DNA of 64,000 nucleotides from Acanthococcus lagerstroemiae (lineage: Eukaryota; Arthropoda; Insecta; Hemiptera; Eriococcidae): assembly GCA_031841125.1 (NCBI GenBank), contig CM063111.1, positions 34,174,955 to 34,238,954 of the forward strand, written 5' to 3'. Below the pieces are notes generated by a model, which did not search any database, had not been told where the DNA came from, and saw only the letters and a list, made by a program, of their open reading frames with translations. Shown here piece after piece: positions 21,801 through 32,440 of this stretch. Made by a program: the position numbers and the translations under genes. The first letter of the stretch is position 1. Each line of letters starts with the position of its first letter.

Positions 21801-23344
21801 TCATTGGATAGTGGTTTCTCTAATTAGCACTCCATGTAACACTTTCCAAATTATTGGTTAAGACCAGATCCCCTCGAACACTAGGCTGGCACGCTTCTGA
21901 GTAAACGGAATATATTCGACGCAGTCAAACGTAAAACTGTTAATACAGGAAGCAAATTTCGATCAATTGTCGTCTGAAAATGGTCAAGATGGTCCGAAAA
22001 AAATTATGTAAATGTTAGGCGTGTAATTTATAAATACGGTAATGGCATCTCGGTTGTACGAAAAGGGACTCCCGTCTTCGGAGCTCGCTTTATGCTTTTG
22101 TTCGGTCTTCTTGTGAATGCTAATATCGTTCGGTTGGTCATCTCATATGCTTATATAGGTACAATGGTACGTTTTAGAGGTGGATGCAATAACATGATTA
22201 ATTCCTCTTTAACACAACAAACCACTTAGACTTCACTAGTAGAGGTATTTGGTGCTGGTTTAGAAATAGGTCCTGCTGCAACGAACCGATAAAAATTCGA
22301 TATACCGAATAACGTATTCGCGTGGGAAAATATTCAAACTTTGTGATAGAGCTGACTGCATACAACCACACTGTATAATATGCAAATGCAACTCGTGAAA
22401 ACATCGCAAAAAATGCGCGAAGGTTTACTCTCTAAGAAAGCGTAGTTATCTACTCATTAGTACCTACTTTCTAGCATTAGTAAAGTGCTCATCACATTTT
22501 TTGAGAGTATACAGACCTGAATGCTTGACATTCAAATTTTCAACTTCCCCCTTCCACCTACCCTGAAAACTCTTATTCCAAATTAGATGATGTTGGGTTT
22601 CTTTTTTTCGTGCTTTTGGTTAATGTTCATTTCAACTACTGTCCGATCCAAACATGGACATAAATGACCACAATCTACTACTAAGACCTAATTTTGCCAA
22701 CTCGCTAAAGTTGAGAAAAACTGGTCAAAACTGATCAGGAAAAAAAAACAAAAAACAGTCGAAACATACGAAGTCAAAAATGGTTAAGGTTAACAAAAAT
22801 CGACGAATATGATGAAAAACGGCTGAAATTGAACGAAAATAAGCTGAACCCAGTAATATGAACGAAATTGATGAAAAACAACTAAACTGGACTAAATGTG
22901 ACAGAATCTCACCTAATTTTGCCTATGATAACCAAATTCGTACTTATCCGAGTATATCTGCCCAAAAAGATCACCAAAAACAACCGTAACATGACCACTT
23001 TATCACTTTTCTGGAAGAAGGATGGGCGAATTGGGGCAGAACTGTAAATTTCGTGCTCTCAAGGAAGAAGTTGAGCAGAAGCAAAAAAAGTCTCGGGCTT
23101 CTTGCTGGGGAAGGAGAGGGAGCAAACTATCAACTTAGAAGGGCAATGTTCGCATTTACACGCTCCTGACAACGCTGTGAAACTGTTTAAACTGGACAGT
23201 GGTAATGTTAAAGAGGGGATATTGGTGAGCTTATGCCCCTTAATGATTCCATTTTCCCTTCTCCTTCCAAATGGGGACGTTTTCTTCAACGTCACAAACG
23301 CGCTTATCAGGCCTCTTTTGACGTCACAAAGTGAGTAACTGTTG

Positions 23345-23626
23345 GCAAAATTACCCATCTTGGTTCCAAGGAACGTATCAACTCCCATAAGAAAAACACA
23401 CGGAGCAAAGATCTATATGTTACTACCTGAGTATAAGAAATTTGTTAGAAACCAAAGGTACATATTATTTTCAATCCAGAAGGTTCTGAGCATTTGCTAA
23501 TAAACGTCTAGTTTCTAACTAATTTCTTATTCTCAGGTAGTAACATACTGATCTTTGCTCCGTGTTTTTTTCTTACAGGAGTCGATATGTTCCTTGGAAC
23601 CAAGATGGGTACTGTTTACTTTTGCT
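23345..23626. repeat. Hairpin repeat with about 110-bp arms
   Basis: The left arm (23345-23454) holds ACCCATCTTGGTTCCAAGGA, ACACACGGAGCAAAGATC and TACTACCTGAGTATAAGAAA. The right arm (about 23509-23626) holds the complements in reverse order, leaving a loop of about 55 bp. This is a foldback or MITE-like structure. The minus-strand open frame that runs out of it to 23059 is not a recognisable protein. Confidence 0.75.
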
Positions 23627-23791
23627 AATAGTAACCATGCAGTAGGTAACTTACTCCGTGACATTACTGGAAAATGCGTCCATCATTCTTTTTGAGAGCA
23701 TAGGTTTCCAGTATTTCTGAATAAAATGCTGGAATTCCCGGTTGATGGAACCTTCAAGTCATGAATAGCTCTCAGTTGTATAGCACAATAA

Positions 23792-23938
23792 GTAGTATAT
23801 TTCAAGCCAAGGAGCGAAAATGAGGTTTATCACAAGAAGTTCAATATGTTGCGAGACAAGCCGAAGGCGAGTTGAGCAAATTGAAGGAGTCGTGATAAAC
23901 CTCATTCGCTACTTGCCTTGGAAGATATTTTGTTCTAC
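23792..23938. repeat. Hairpin element H2 with GCCGAAGGCGAG core
   Basis: Arms contain CCAAGGAGCGAAAATGAGG / TTTATCAC and the complement GTGATAAACCTCATTCGC / CCTTGG. The loop contains ACAAGCCGAAGGCGAGTTGA. Beyond the right arm, ATATTTTGTTCTACAAATGC matches the sequence beside the hairpins at 30.65 and 40.28 kb. Confidence 0.7.
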
Positions 23939-24087
23939 AAATGCATCAAAATTCGAAAATGTGTTTCCGCTGCCACAGAGGTATCCACAAACTAATAATC
24001 GAACAGAAAGCGAACGAAAATAGTACGCGTTTGTTGCAAACGTTTCAAATTGTTCCCTTTCAAGTGTACAGAAATAGGATATTACAC

Positions 24088-24164
24088 TGCAAGGATTGAA
24101 AGCAAGCTTTATCATGCCGAGTGCGACTGTTAGCGGAGCGAGCCAAAGGCGGTGAGTGAAGCTA
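24088..24164. repeat. Half of a hairpin element, cut by a MITE
   Basis: TGCAAGGATTGAAAGC, GTGCGACTGTTAGCGGAGCG and AGCCAAAGGCGGTGAGTGAA reproduce the left arm and core of the intact element at about 40165-40280. The sequence then breaks off at GAAGCTA, where the CCCGTTGAAG repeat begins. Confidence 0.65.
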
Positions 24165-24505
24165 CCCGTTGAAGATTTTGATGTGCGTATCCAAGTGGAA
24201 CGCATTCGGAAAACCACTTCCACTACTACATTGATGAGCTCTATATATTAAAACAGGGTTAGATGCAAGAGTGGTAGTAAGCGTTCGTGGACAATCTGCG
24301 TTGTGGAATTCCCACTTTAAAATGTACACCAAGGAACTATGTATTGGCGAGCGCATTCAGGTGGATATACATTCGTAAAACCACTATCACTACTACATTG
24401 ATGAGCTTTATATGAAAACCGGTTTAGATGTGTGGGTGGTAGTGACAGTGAGCATTCCCGGACAATCTGCGTGGTGGAATTTCAACTTTAAAACCACAAC
24501 ATAAC
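24165..24505. mobile_element. CCCGTTGAAG-family MITE, tandemly duplicated
   Basis: Begins CCCGTTGAAGATTTTGATGT, the same as the left end at 45151. Two similar units of about 170 bp follow (from about 24175 and 24347). Each has ACCACTWYCACTACTACATT, GATGAGCT, GGACAATCTGCG and ACTTTAAAA. The right TIR is not recovered. Confidence 0.6.
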
Positions 24506-24897
24506 CGCTACCCCACCGTTTCTGTACTTGTACTATGACGACCAATCAAAACGTTTCTGTTGAAAACGGTTGATATTTCAAACAAAACTGAATTACCTAC
24601 TAATGCGCTTGATACTGATAACGTGATAACTATATCATTCGGTTGTTCGGTGTTACTTTTCAGTTTTCGAATAATTATCAGAAAGTTTCGAGTGTTGTTT
24701 TCAATTTGCAATTTAAGAGAACTAAGTATTCAGTGTTTTGTCGATTGCATTTCCTAAATACCTATGTCGCATAAAAGATCAAATGTTGGAGAATTCTACA
24801 ATCCATTCCAACAAAAGTTCGTGGAAAAAAAGCAAACATTCTGCAGCGAGAGGTCTTTTGGTGACCAGGTAAGGCTTGAAAAATTTTGTAATATCCT

Positions 24898-25792
24898 TGT
24901 TATGTAGTAAGTACTAAGCTCGAAATGTACAGATCCGGAATGGTACAAGCATTTTTGTACTGTGCGCGAATCGAACGACCCACTTCTATCTGAACCTGAG
25001 ATATCAGACTTAATACAATTAATACTGTACCGTTCGCGATTAGTGTACCAACTTGTAGGAAATAAATAACATTGTGGGTACCGAATATATTGTACAAACC
25101 CTGGAATAGATTGTATTTGTATGTAATAATCCCTTATTGCCCTTTACATGGTTCAACATGATAGTTCTTATAGTGCAGTGACCAACGTTGGAGGTGTGCA
25201 TCATTCTCATGCAATCACTTTATTCGGAAGGGGTTGTAATTTAGCATACAGTTTTTGCAGAAGCTAATGCTAGGGGTCAAGTCGACTTGATCGATGTGCA
25301 GTCATAGAAATGGCCAGTTTCAATTTATCGTGAATTATCAAGATCACCAGGTTAAATTTTTACACTTATGTGCTCTCAAAAAACGAAGACCGCTGCAGAA
25401 GTTGCTTACAATTTAATTGACATTTTTTATGGATTCAGTGCCCCCTCCCTGTTACAATCTAATAATTATCGCGAATTCGTAAATGCCATTATCAGTGATT
25501 TGGAACTGTTATGGCCGGGTCTCAAGACTGCATAATAGTAAACCTCGGCATTCTCAAAGTCAGAGAGGTATCAAACAACCAAACCGCGATGTTGAGGAAA
25601 TGGCGAGAGCTTGGATGATTGACAATGGTTTGACTGCCTGGGCTGATGAATTATGTACGTTTCGTCCAAATTTCAAAAAAATAAGTTACCCCTCAGGAAT
25701 TAAACAATCCCCTTTTGAGGCGCTGTTTGACAGGAAAGCGAAATTAGAAGTATCAGTGTGATGGAAGTTACACGAGAAACTGACCTCAATAC

Positions 25793-25825
<33 letters not shown>

Positions 25826-26106
25826 GAACAGTTCGTCTTTAAACGATAATGTAATGCTGGAAAAGCTATACGTACTTCCATCATCAAGAGGAATCTAGAT
25901 GAGGGATACTATAATTACTATAATGGTTGTATATCTCTATTTTCTTCTTTGTCAGCTTTTGGTCTTATTGGTACAAATACAGCATTATTTGTACCTAGTC
26001 CGATATTTCGGGTTCAGTGCAAATAAGTTGGTCGTTCGATTCGCGCATGGTACAAAACTGCTTATACAATTCCCGATCTGTACAATTTCGGGTTTGGTAC
26101 GTAACA
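24898..26106. mobile_element. Ginger-type DNA transposon with long TIRs
   Basis: The left end starts TGTTATGT and the right end finishes ACGTAACA, fitting the TGTNR terminus known for Ginger elements. Flanks are a 4-bp duplication TCCT (24894-24897 and 26107-26110), the length expected for Ginger. Imperfect inverted repeats extend for roughly 160 bp. Examples are GTACAGATCCGGAATGGTAC and GCGCGAATCGAACGACC, matched in reverse at about 26020-26095. The 1.2-kb interior holds a decayed integrase and a poly-A run (about 25791-25820). Confidence 0.8.
25263..25761 (+). pseudogene. Ginger/KRBA2-like integrase core fragment
   Basis: One frame reads ANARGQVDLIDVQS, stop, then KTAAEVAYNLIDIF, FSAPSLLQSNNYREFVNAI and LELLWPGLK. 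One frame over it continues KPRHSQSQRGIKQPNRDVEE, MIDNGLTAWADEL and SGIKQSPFEALFDRKAKL. This is the retroviral-type integrase core of KRBA2/SCAND3-like and Ginger proteins. The first catalytic aspartate (VDLID) remains. In the second motif the family's SDNGREF has become SNNYREF, and the glutamate of the third motif (SVERAN) is lost (GIKQPN). Stops, a frameshift and these changes make it inactive. N- and C-terminal parts are missing. Confidence 0.75.
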
Positions 26107-26110
26107 TCCT

Positions 26111-27490
26111 GACCGTTATCTGTGAGAAGATATACCCTTCCTCGTTAAAGAGCATTATTGTTGTAACTATGTATAATATATTGTAGTTTCTGCCTTCTAT
26201 AATTGGTGGACAGGTATTTGGGTGATTCCATATTGAATTTCCAGCTAAGAATTTGTAAAAAATGTAATACTTAATATAAGTAGTTGTATCTAATGTTGGC
26301 CCCATTACATTCAGCTACATGTATCAAATATTCTCCGCATATTTACCCAATGGGAAAAGGAAAATGGCAATTTTGTTCTTAAGCGTGGACATAAAATAGG
26401 TATGTTCAACGTGGACACTCACATATTTCTTGTATCCACGACGAAAGACGTGAATCTTTCGACACTTAGAAGCAGTCTGTAGAAACAGCCTCTAAATCTT
26501 ATTTGTGCAGAGACTACTTTCCTAGATGAATTGTAGGTACTTTGTAAAACCGTGATCTGTAAGATTGTAACCTATATTGCCGCTGTGTGATCGTACAGCC
26601 TCATCTTATCGCACTATGTAAACGTGAAAAATTTGTCTTTCAACGTGGACATCAATTTTTTATGACTCTACACCCCCCCCCCAAAAACAACAAAAAATCA
26701 AATTTAAGCCCGCCCGTCGACGGAATACGGCTTTCTCAGTGCTCCTAGTGTCGATTTCAACGAAAATACATTTGGAAAGTGAACCTCGTTTTTTTGTTTT
26801 TGTCCACGTCGAATTGTCTAATTTTCAGAGAATCACCCATTTACTGTCTTGAGCATTATGGTATGCCTTCCCTTAGGAGATATCACAAATTTATTATTTG
26901 TCTGTTATTCCATTTATTATCTCCTAATTTGCGCATATTCATTTTGCAGAAATAGCATCAACTATCACCAAAAATGTATCCGAAACCTTGAACATTGTTC
27001 AGGAATGGATCAGAAATAAGCGACGGGGCACAAAAATACGAAATGACCAACGAAACAGTGCACAACCACGACCAAGTATTAAAAAAGGCGGACGAATAGT
27101 TCAACACAGCCCGGACATTCGTTTCCAAATTTGAATCAAAGTCAAATATCTTCGTTACTGCGCACCCCTCTCACTTCCTCAAAACATCATACCTTGCAAA
27201 CAATAGTGACATTAGATGGTCCGTCCATCTCATCAAATTCCAGAATAGGATGTATACAATACTTTAGAATTTTTTTAAAATTTAAATTGTTTTTTAATGA
27301 ATGATTTTTTTTTTTTATTTTAAATAATATTTCAGGGTATCTACACCTATTGATAAGCAGTTTGGTTCTCGCACTGAGCTTGTCATACGTTCATGGTTTT
27401 GCCCGCTTCACGCTTATTAACTGTTCGGTTTCTTTCAGAACTTCCTCAAACTGATTGTACGAGTCCTACAGGTCCGCCGCCCGTGTTGGT
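26111..27490. other. No gene recognised
   Basis: AT-rich DNA. It includes a C9-C10 plus A-rich patch at about 26671 and GAATCTTTCG / CGACGAAAGACG phrases at 26430-26460. No coding frame or TIR pair was found. Confidence 0.45.
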
Positions 27491-27499
27491 TCTATCCTA

Positions 27500-27950
27500 T
27501 TTTTGGACGCCATTCCTTTGCAGTTGTAATGTAAAATTTGTAAGTCAGTCTTGCTCTCTCTGCTATCTTATATATATTTTGGGACAAGTGTTTTGTAAAT
27601 TAGCTCAACCATTTCTTTGGAGAGGTGCTCGTCTATGAAAATCAACTGGGGAGCCAGCTCAGATTACCTGGCCATTCAGCTTTTCCTTCTTATAGTTTTC
27701 TACCAGGTCTTATTTGACCCCATTCTTACTATTCAGTCTAACAATCATTGTTAAGGTCTGATTTCTTGAAGGCAGCCCTTGTACTGCCCAGAAATAGTAG
27801 TCTTGGAGCTCTACCTCAAGGTTTTCTGTCGCCTTATTAAATATTTTCTTCACATCTTCTGACTCCTGGTACAGAATGCCATTAATTATGACATTGTTTT
27901 CTTGCTTTATTGCAGAAATAGACTTTAAAAAAAACTTCTAAATTCGAGTA
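27500..27950 (-). pseudogene. LINE ORF1-like fragment (C-terminal domain)
   Basis: On the minus strand from about 27925: QENNVIINGILYQESEDVKK, IFNKATENLEVELQDYY, AVQGLPSRNQ and LTMIVRLNSKN. A stop and frame change then lead to LIFIDEHLSKEMVELIYKTL. The order (NVIINGI, then LPS.N...IVRL.S, then IFI.EHL) is that of LINE ORF1 / baculovirus-FP-like C-terminal domains, which chaperone nucleic acid. The coiled coil, endonuclease and RT are not nearby, so this is an orphan fragment. The family is recognised from its motif order only. Confidence 0.5.
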
Positions 27951-28012
27951 CATGTAACGTTAGTCCATCACACGAGTTCCTAAAATGACCAGGTCATGAC
28001 TATAATGACTAG

Positions 28013-28147
28013 CAGTGGCGCAAATACGGGAAACCCCCCCCCCCCCCAACCTCTTATAAGTTTAGTTTTTGTTCATTTAATGAAAATTGAACATAGTGAA
28101 AAAATTCAGCCCCCCCCCCCCAGAAGGAACGATTAGTTACGCTACTG
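28013..28147. mobile_element. hAT MITE, TSD ATGACTAG/ATGACAAG
   Basis: Starts CAGTGGCGCAAATACG and ends GTTACGCTACTG. Flanks are ATGACTAG (28005-28012) and ATGACAAG (28148-28155), 7 of 8 matching. Long C runs sit inside both ends. Confidence 0.75.
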
Positions 28148-28155
28148 ATGACAAG

Positions 28156-28911
28156 GACGTAATAACGTGTATTTTAATTGTTGTAGGCAATGCGTTGTTG
28201 ATTTATAAGATTATAAAGCTGGCCTAGGCTGTCTTGTGAGTGCCGGAGAGGTAGTAGGTACTATCAATCTTGAGGACAAAGAATGACTCAGTAGTGAAAA
28301 TGAACAAAAAAATAGTTTATGCTTTTACATGCTTGTATTACGTTGGTAAGAAAAACCATCTAAAATAATTGTAGAATGAAGTACAATATGACGTTTTATT
28401 CTACAGATGAGAGGAAAGCACGAACAAGAAGAAATCTGGAACATCCGAAACGTATAATGAGCTATCACGTTTTCAGTTATCGTTGAGCCGTCAGTGTAGA
28501 AACGCGCATGCGCGGGAACATATTATAGAACAGGTGTTTTGTCTAAAATTCCCTAGACATTTAAAATTTCATAAATCCCACTAGTGACGTGTCGAAGAAA
28601 AGGGTCTTAGTGGTAAGTGAACATTCAGGCTCTTTTCTTGTGACATGTCAGTCACTCTTCTGTTCTTTAAAATCACATTAAGCAGTCACTTTAGCTGTGA
28701 TTAAAATCGTACTTTACCATCATCTGTAGAATAAATTTATAAAATTACTCGTAAATTTTCGAAACTTCTGCCATATTTTTAAACTTTAGATTAATTACTG
28801 TTAGATCTTTCAAACTTGAATTCAGTAATATGTAGTATACACGAATGTTATAAAGAAGGTATACTAATTTGGTGCGGTAGGTACACCTATAGTCATTTCA
28901 AAATGCAATTA
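28156..28911. other. No gene recognised
   Basis: AT-rich spacer between two MITEs, with no coding or repeat structure identified. Confidence 0.5.
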
Positions 28912-29274
28912 GGGGTCGTTCATTAATTACGTACAGCCCCCGGGGGGGGGGTAAAAATCTCTACATAGCCTTACTGAGAAGGGGAGAGGTAGAAGCCATT
29001 CTTACGTAATATTTTATTACGTAATTTTTAATGTAGCCACCACTCAGGCGACACATTTTCTACATGCAGCTGCTAAAGATGAGTAAATACACATACAGTG
29101 AAACCTGTTGAACCTTTTCAAATGATGTTAATTTATTTTAAAGTTTTTTAGGAAAATTCATGAAAAAATCGCGTAATAAGGGGGAGGGGGTTCAGTTAAT
29201 CTTATGTGTCCTTACATGGGGGTAGGGGGTCAAAAACGGCCAAAATCATCCTTACATAATTAATGAATGACCCC
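28912..29274. mobile_element. MITE with GGGGTCGTTCATTAATTACG ends, TSD TTA
   Basis: The 5' end GGGGTCGTTCATTAATTACG is complementary to the 3' end ATAATTAATGAATGACCCC with few mismatches. TTA flanks both sides (28909-28911 and 29275-29277), which fits PIF/Harbinger-type targets. Interior G- and C-rich patches, no coding. Confidence 0.75.
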
Positions 29275-29277
29275 TTA

Positions 29278-29685
29278 ATCCACGTTTGCATGTGTTCAAA
29301 TGTGCCCAGAAGTTGTGATCAAACGAAACTGTATATGCAAAGTACTAGTGCGCAGAGGTATACTAGACACTGCCTGCTCCTGATTAGGAATTAACGAATA
29401 GGCCTACTCAATTTTGCGAATTTCAAGATTTCCTAAATTATTACGGAATTCAAGTTATTTAGTTACTATCCCTCGTTCCTAAAACCCAACGACAGTGATG
29501 TTATTGCCTGGACATTCTCAAGTTTTCCGTAATTTTCGACACTTCCGGTAACACAAATACAATACTATTTTCTGTACAAGCTCGTTCTCTCCTCTTTGAT
29601 GCCGAATTCTGTTATGGAAATATTCTGATGTAATAAAGTACTTTTCATTTATAATTAATAAATTTTTTATTATGTCCTGAATTGT
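29278..29685. other. No gene recognised
   Basis: AT-rich spacer. No coding frame, TIR or tandem repeat seen. Confidence 0.5.
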
Positions 29686-29843
29686 CAGGGGCGGATACAG
29701 AAAATAATTTCGGGGAGGGGGAGGGGTCCGAATGAAAAATGGTATAGACGAAACATAATAGCTTTAGGTCACTATAGACAGATTTAAATGTTTGGTATTT
29801 CATGGGGGCGACCTCCCCCCCCCCCCCTCTGTATCCGCCACTG
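29686..29843. mobile_element. hAT MITE, TSD TGAATTGT/TAAATTGT
   Basis: Starts CAGGGGCGGATACAGA and ends TCTGTATCCGCCACTG (15 of 16 inverted). Flanks match at 7 of 8 positions (29678-29685 and 29844-29851). 158 bp, non-coding. Confidence 0.85.
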
Positions 29844-29851
29844 TAAATTGT

Positions 29852-30420
29852 GCATAGTGGCATAACGTGCATAAGAATACTGCCATATGTATGCGCGAAA
29901 ATTTTGGCTTGCGTAGTGGTTTCGCACACGTAATGTAATGGTACGGCGTAGTTGGAAACAAGTGATCCGTGAGCGCATTTCCACTACAAATAAATGAGTT
30001 CTTGGGGAAGCACCACTGCCAAACGCATTCCATGCGTGTGCGTTTCTTTTGAAAAGACAATAGTTCGTAGTGGCGCATTACCACTCTGATACGTGCACGC
30101 AGAGCAACTACATTTTCATATTTTAATGTGAAAATTTTCAAGGGGGTAGTGGTACAACGTAGTGGGAAACAAGTGGTCCGTGAGCGCAGTTCTACTATGA
30201 AGAAATCGACGTAGTGGGAAACAAGTGGTCCGTGAGCGCAGTTCCACTACGAAGAGATATGTCGTCGGCGTAGCGCCACTGCCATCCGCATTCCATGCGT
30301 GTGCGTTTTCTTTGAAAAGACAATGGATCGTAGTGGCATTTCCACTCTAATACGTGTACGCAGCGCAACTAGATTTTCATGTTTTTAGTGGGAAAATCTT
30401 CAACAGGACCTAGTTATTTA
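29852..30420. repeat. Array of CCCGTTGAAG-family MITE pieces
   Basis: Phrases of the 45151-45418 MITE recur in tandem: GTAGTGGGAAACAAGTGGTC (30140, 30211), GCGCAGTTCCACTAC, GCATTCCATGCGTGTGCGTT (30031, 30288), GAAAAGACAATRG and GTAGTGGCATTTCCACTC. The last copy ends TTAGTGGGAAAATCTTCAAC at about 30412, matching the MITE right end. At least three partial copies lie head to tail. The array directly precedes the long palindrome. Confidence 0.65.
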
Positions 30421-30652
30421 TGTTACAAGTGGGTAAAGTAAGCAATTTTGTATTACACATGCATTGAAACAATGGTTTAACAGTCTCATTTTGCATATTG
30501 AAAGTTCATGTTATAACGACAGATCGCAGCTGCGTTTGTAAATGCTACGGCACATGCGCAGAAGACTCTTTTCAGTCCTAGGACTTGTAAAAGGACTGAA
30601 AAAATATGACGTCACGTATTTTTCTTTCACAGATGTGTACAATCAGCTGTTC

Positions 30653-30827
30653 GATGCATTTGTAATACAAAATATCTTACAATGCAAGGATTGAAGCGAG
30701 TTATCACGCCTCAGCACAACTAGCTTCACTCGCCTTCGGCTCGCTCCGCTAACAGTCGCACTCGGCGTGATAAAGCTCGCTTTCAATCCTTGCAGTGAAT
30801 ATACCTACTATTGTACTACACATGCAT
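30653..30827. repeat. Hairpin element H3
   Basis: Arms carry TGCAAGGATTGAAGCGAG / TTATCACGCC and the complement GGCGTGATAAAGCTCGC / TTTCAATCCTTGCA. The loop contains CACTCGCCTTCGGCTCGCTC. It lies within the left palindrome arm. Confidence 0.75.
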
Positions 30828-30932
30828 TGAAAACGCGTTTTTGCGTAACAGTTTTCGTGGCAAAAGAGACATTTATTGTTATTGTAGCAATCAGCACTGA
30901 TAACGCGTTTTTATCTGTACTAGGAGTGAAAT

Positions 30933-31062
30933 AGTTATTTTTGTTACAAGTGGGTAAAGTGAGCAATAATTTTACGTGCGAGTGCAAAGTTAACAAAACG
31001 AGCCATAGGCGAGTTTCGTTAATTGCACAAGCAGTGTTCACTCACTTTTCCACGAGTGACAA
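30933..31062. repeat. Hairpin element H5
   Basis: GTTACAAGTGGGTAAAGTGAG and GAGTGCAAAGTTAACAAAACG pair with the complements CGTTAATTGCAC and CTCACTTTTCCACGAGTGAC. The loop is CGAGCCATAGGCGAG. Confidence 0.7.
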
Positions 31063-32273
31063 ACGTAACTTTATCCAACATAATAATGAGGAGTACAGTT
31101 GAGAATTGCGAGTCAGTACACGAATTGACATACATGCACATTCGCATCAAGATAGTAGCTAGGTAGACGATAATTTTCATGTTTCAATTTCTGTAATTTG
31201 CAATATATCAATTATAGTCGGTATTGTTATATTTTTCTTAAATTTGAATTGTAACATTAGAACGCATTCCTGTTATAAGGAAATGCACATATAGTTAAAT
31301 TCATGCTAGGAGCTCCATCTTCCCAAGGAACTACATTCGTGAGCAAAATGTTTTGAAGAGAAGTGTGCGATAAATTCACAGTCAGAGATTCCAAAATTCT
31401 CAAGAAACGTAATCTTTGGAAAGGTGTTGTGTTTGACAAAGGCTTTGCTACTGCTTTATCATTACATTGAAAATGTGACTAGCTTTCATAAGCTGCATGG
31501 CTAAAACGAATGGGTTACTGAAGATATTCTTGATGGACGAAGTTAAATATATCGTCCACACTGATAGAAACATACATTTTGCGTCACAAATATATAAATT
31601 AGGTTCCTATTAAAATTCAAAAATCTACTCAAAATCAAAAGATTACATCCAGTCTTATCAGATGACGTTTGTTCAGCGATTGTAGCACTCCTACAGGGCA
31701 TGTAATTCACTTTTCGTGTTTTTGTCACATGTTGTAGGCAAGTCCTGTGGTAAAAATTTTTATCCAATACGTGCTCTAAAAGTACCCTATTATGGACGAA
31801 TTTATAATACTAAAAGTAGAGATTTATTGACATTCTAAGGCTGTGCAAAACCAGGTCAACTTTATTGATGTAGGACAGTAAAACCAATAATTTTATTGCT
31901 CTTGTGCAATAACTGTTAGACCACTTATTGGATAAAGTATCATATGCAACGGATGTCAAAGGTTGCATAATATACTATTACCTCACTCTCCTGTTTTTAC
32001 CTCACTCTCCATTTCAGTCAAGTAAAAAAGCCAGTTTACTCATTCGATGCTGTTTGGAAAAATAGTCTTTTATCAATTACGTGTTGGATAAATTTTCTTT
32101 ATCCAACATGTAAATTAGATACCTATTAAAATTCAAAAATCTACTCACAATCAAAAGATTACATCCAGTCTTATCAGATGATGTTTGTCCAGTGATTGTA
32201 GCACTCCTACAGGGCATGTATGTAATTCACGACTGCAACTTTTCGTGTTTTCGTCACGTGTTGTAGGCAGGGG

Positions 32274-32440
32274 TTTAGAATTCGATTCTTTTTCCGATTC
32301 GAATTCGAATCCGATTCGGAGAATTCGATTCGCGTTGAGAATTCTTTCGAATCCGATTCTTGAATTCGATTCTCTTTGCGAATTTTTTCGAATCGAATTC
32401 TTGAATTCGAATTCGTTGCGAATCGGATTCTTTTAGAATA
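32274..32440. repeat. Subterminal GAATTC-type array, left end of element 1
   Basis: GATTCGAATTCGAATCCGAT, GGAGAATTCGATTCGCG and similar 8-12-mers cover 165 bp. The matching array at the right end is 37660-37900. Confidence 0.8.

Larger units (their letters stand above)
20781..23340. other. No gene recognised
   Basis: AT-rich DNA. A cluster of AACACCTTCA motifs in both orientations lies at 21275-21410, and an isolated hAT-like start is at 21759. 22600-22910 is a purine-rich low-complexity tract (GATGAAAAACGGCTGAAATT-like). The frames at 22198-22404 and 23059-23388 show no family motifs. Confidence 0.4.
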
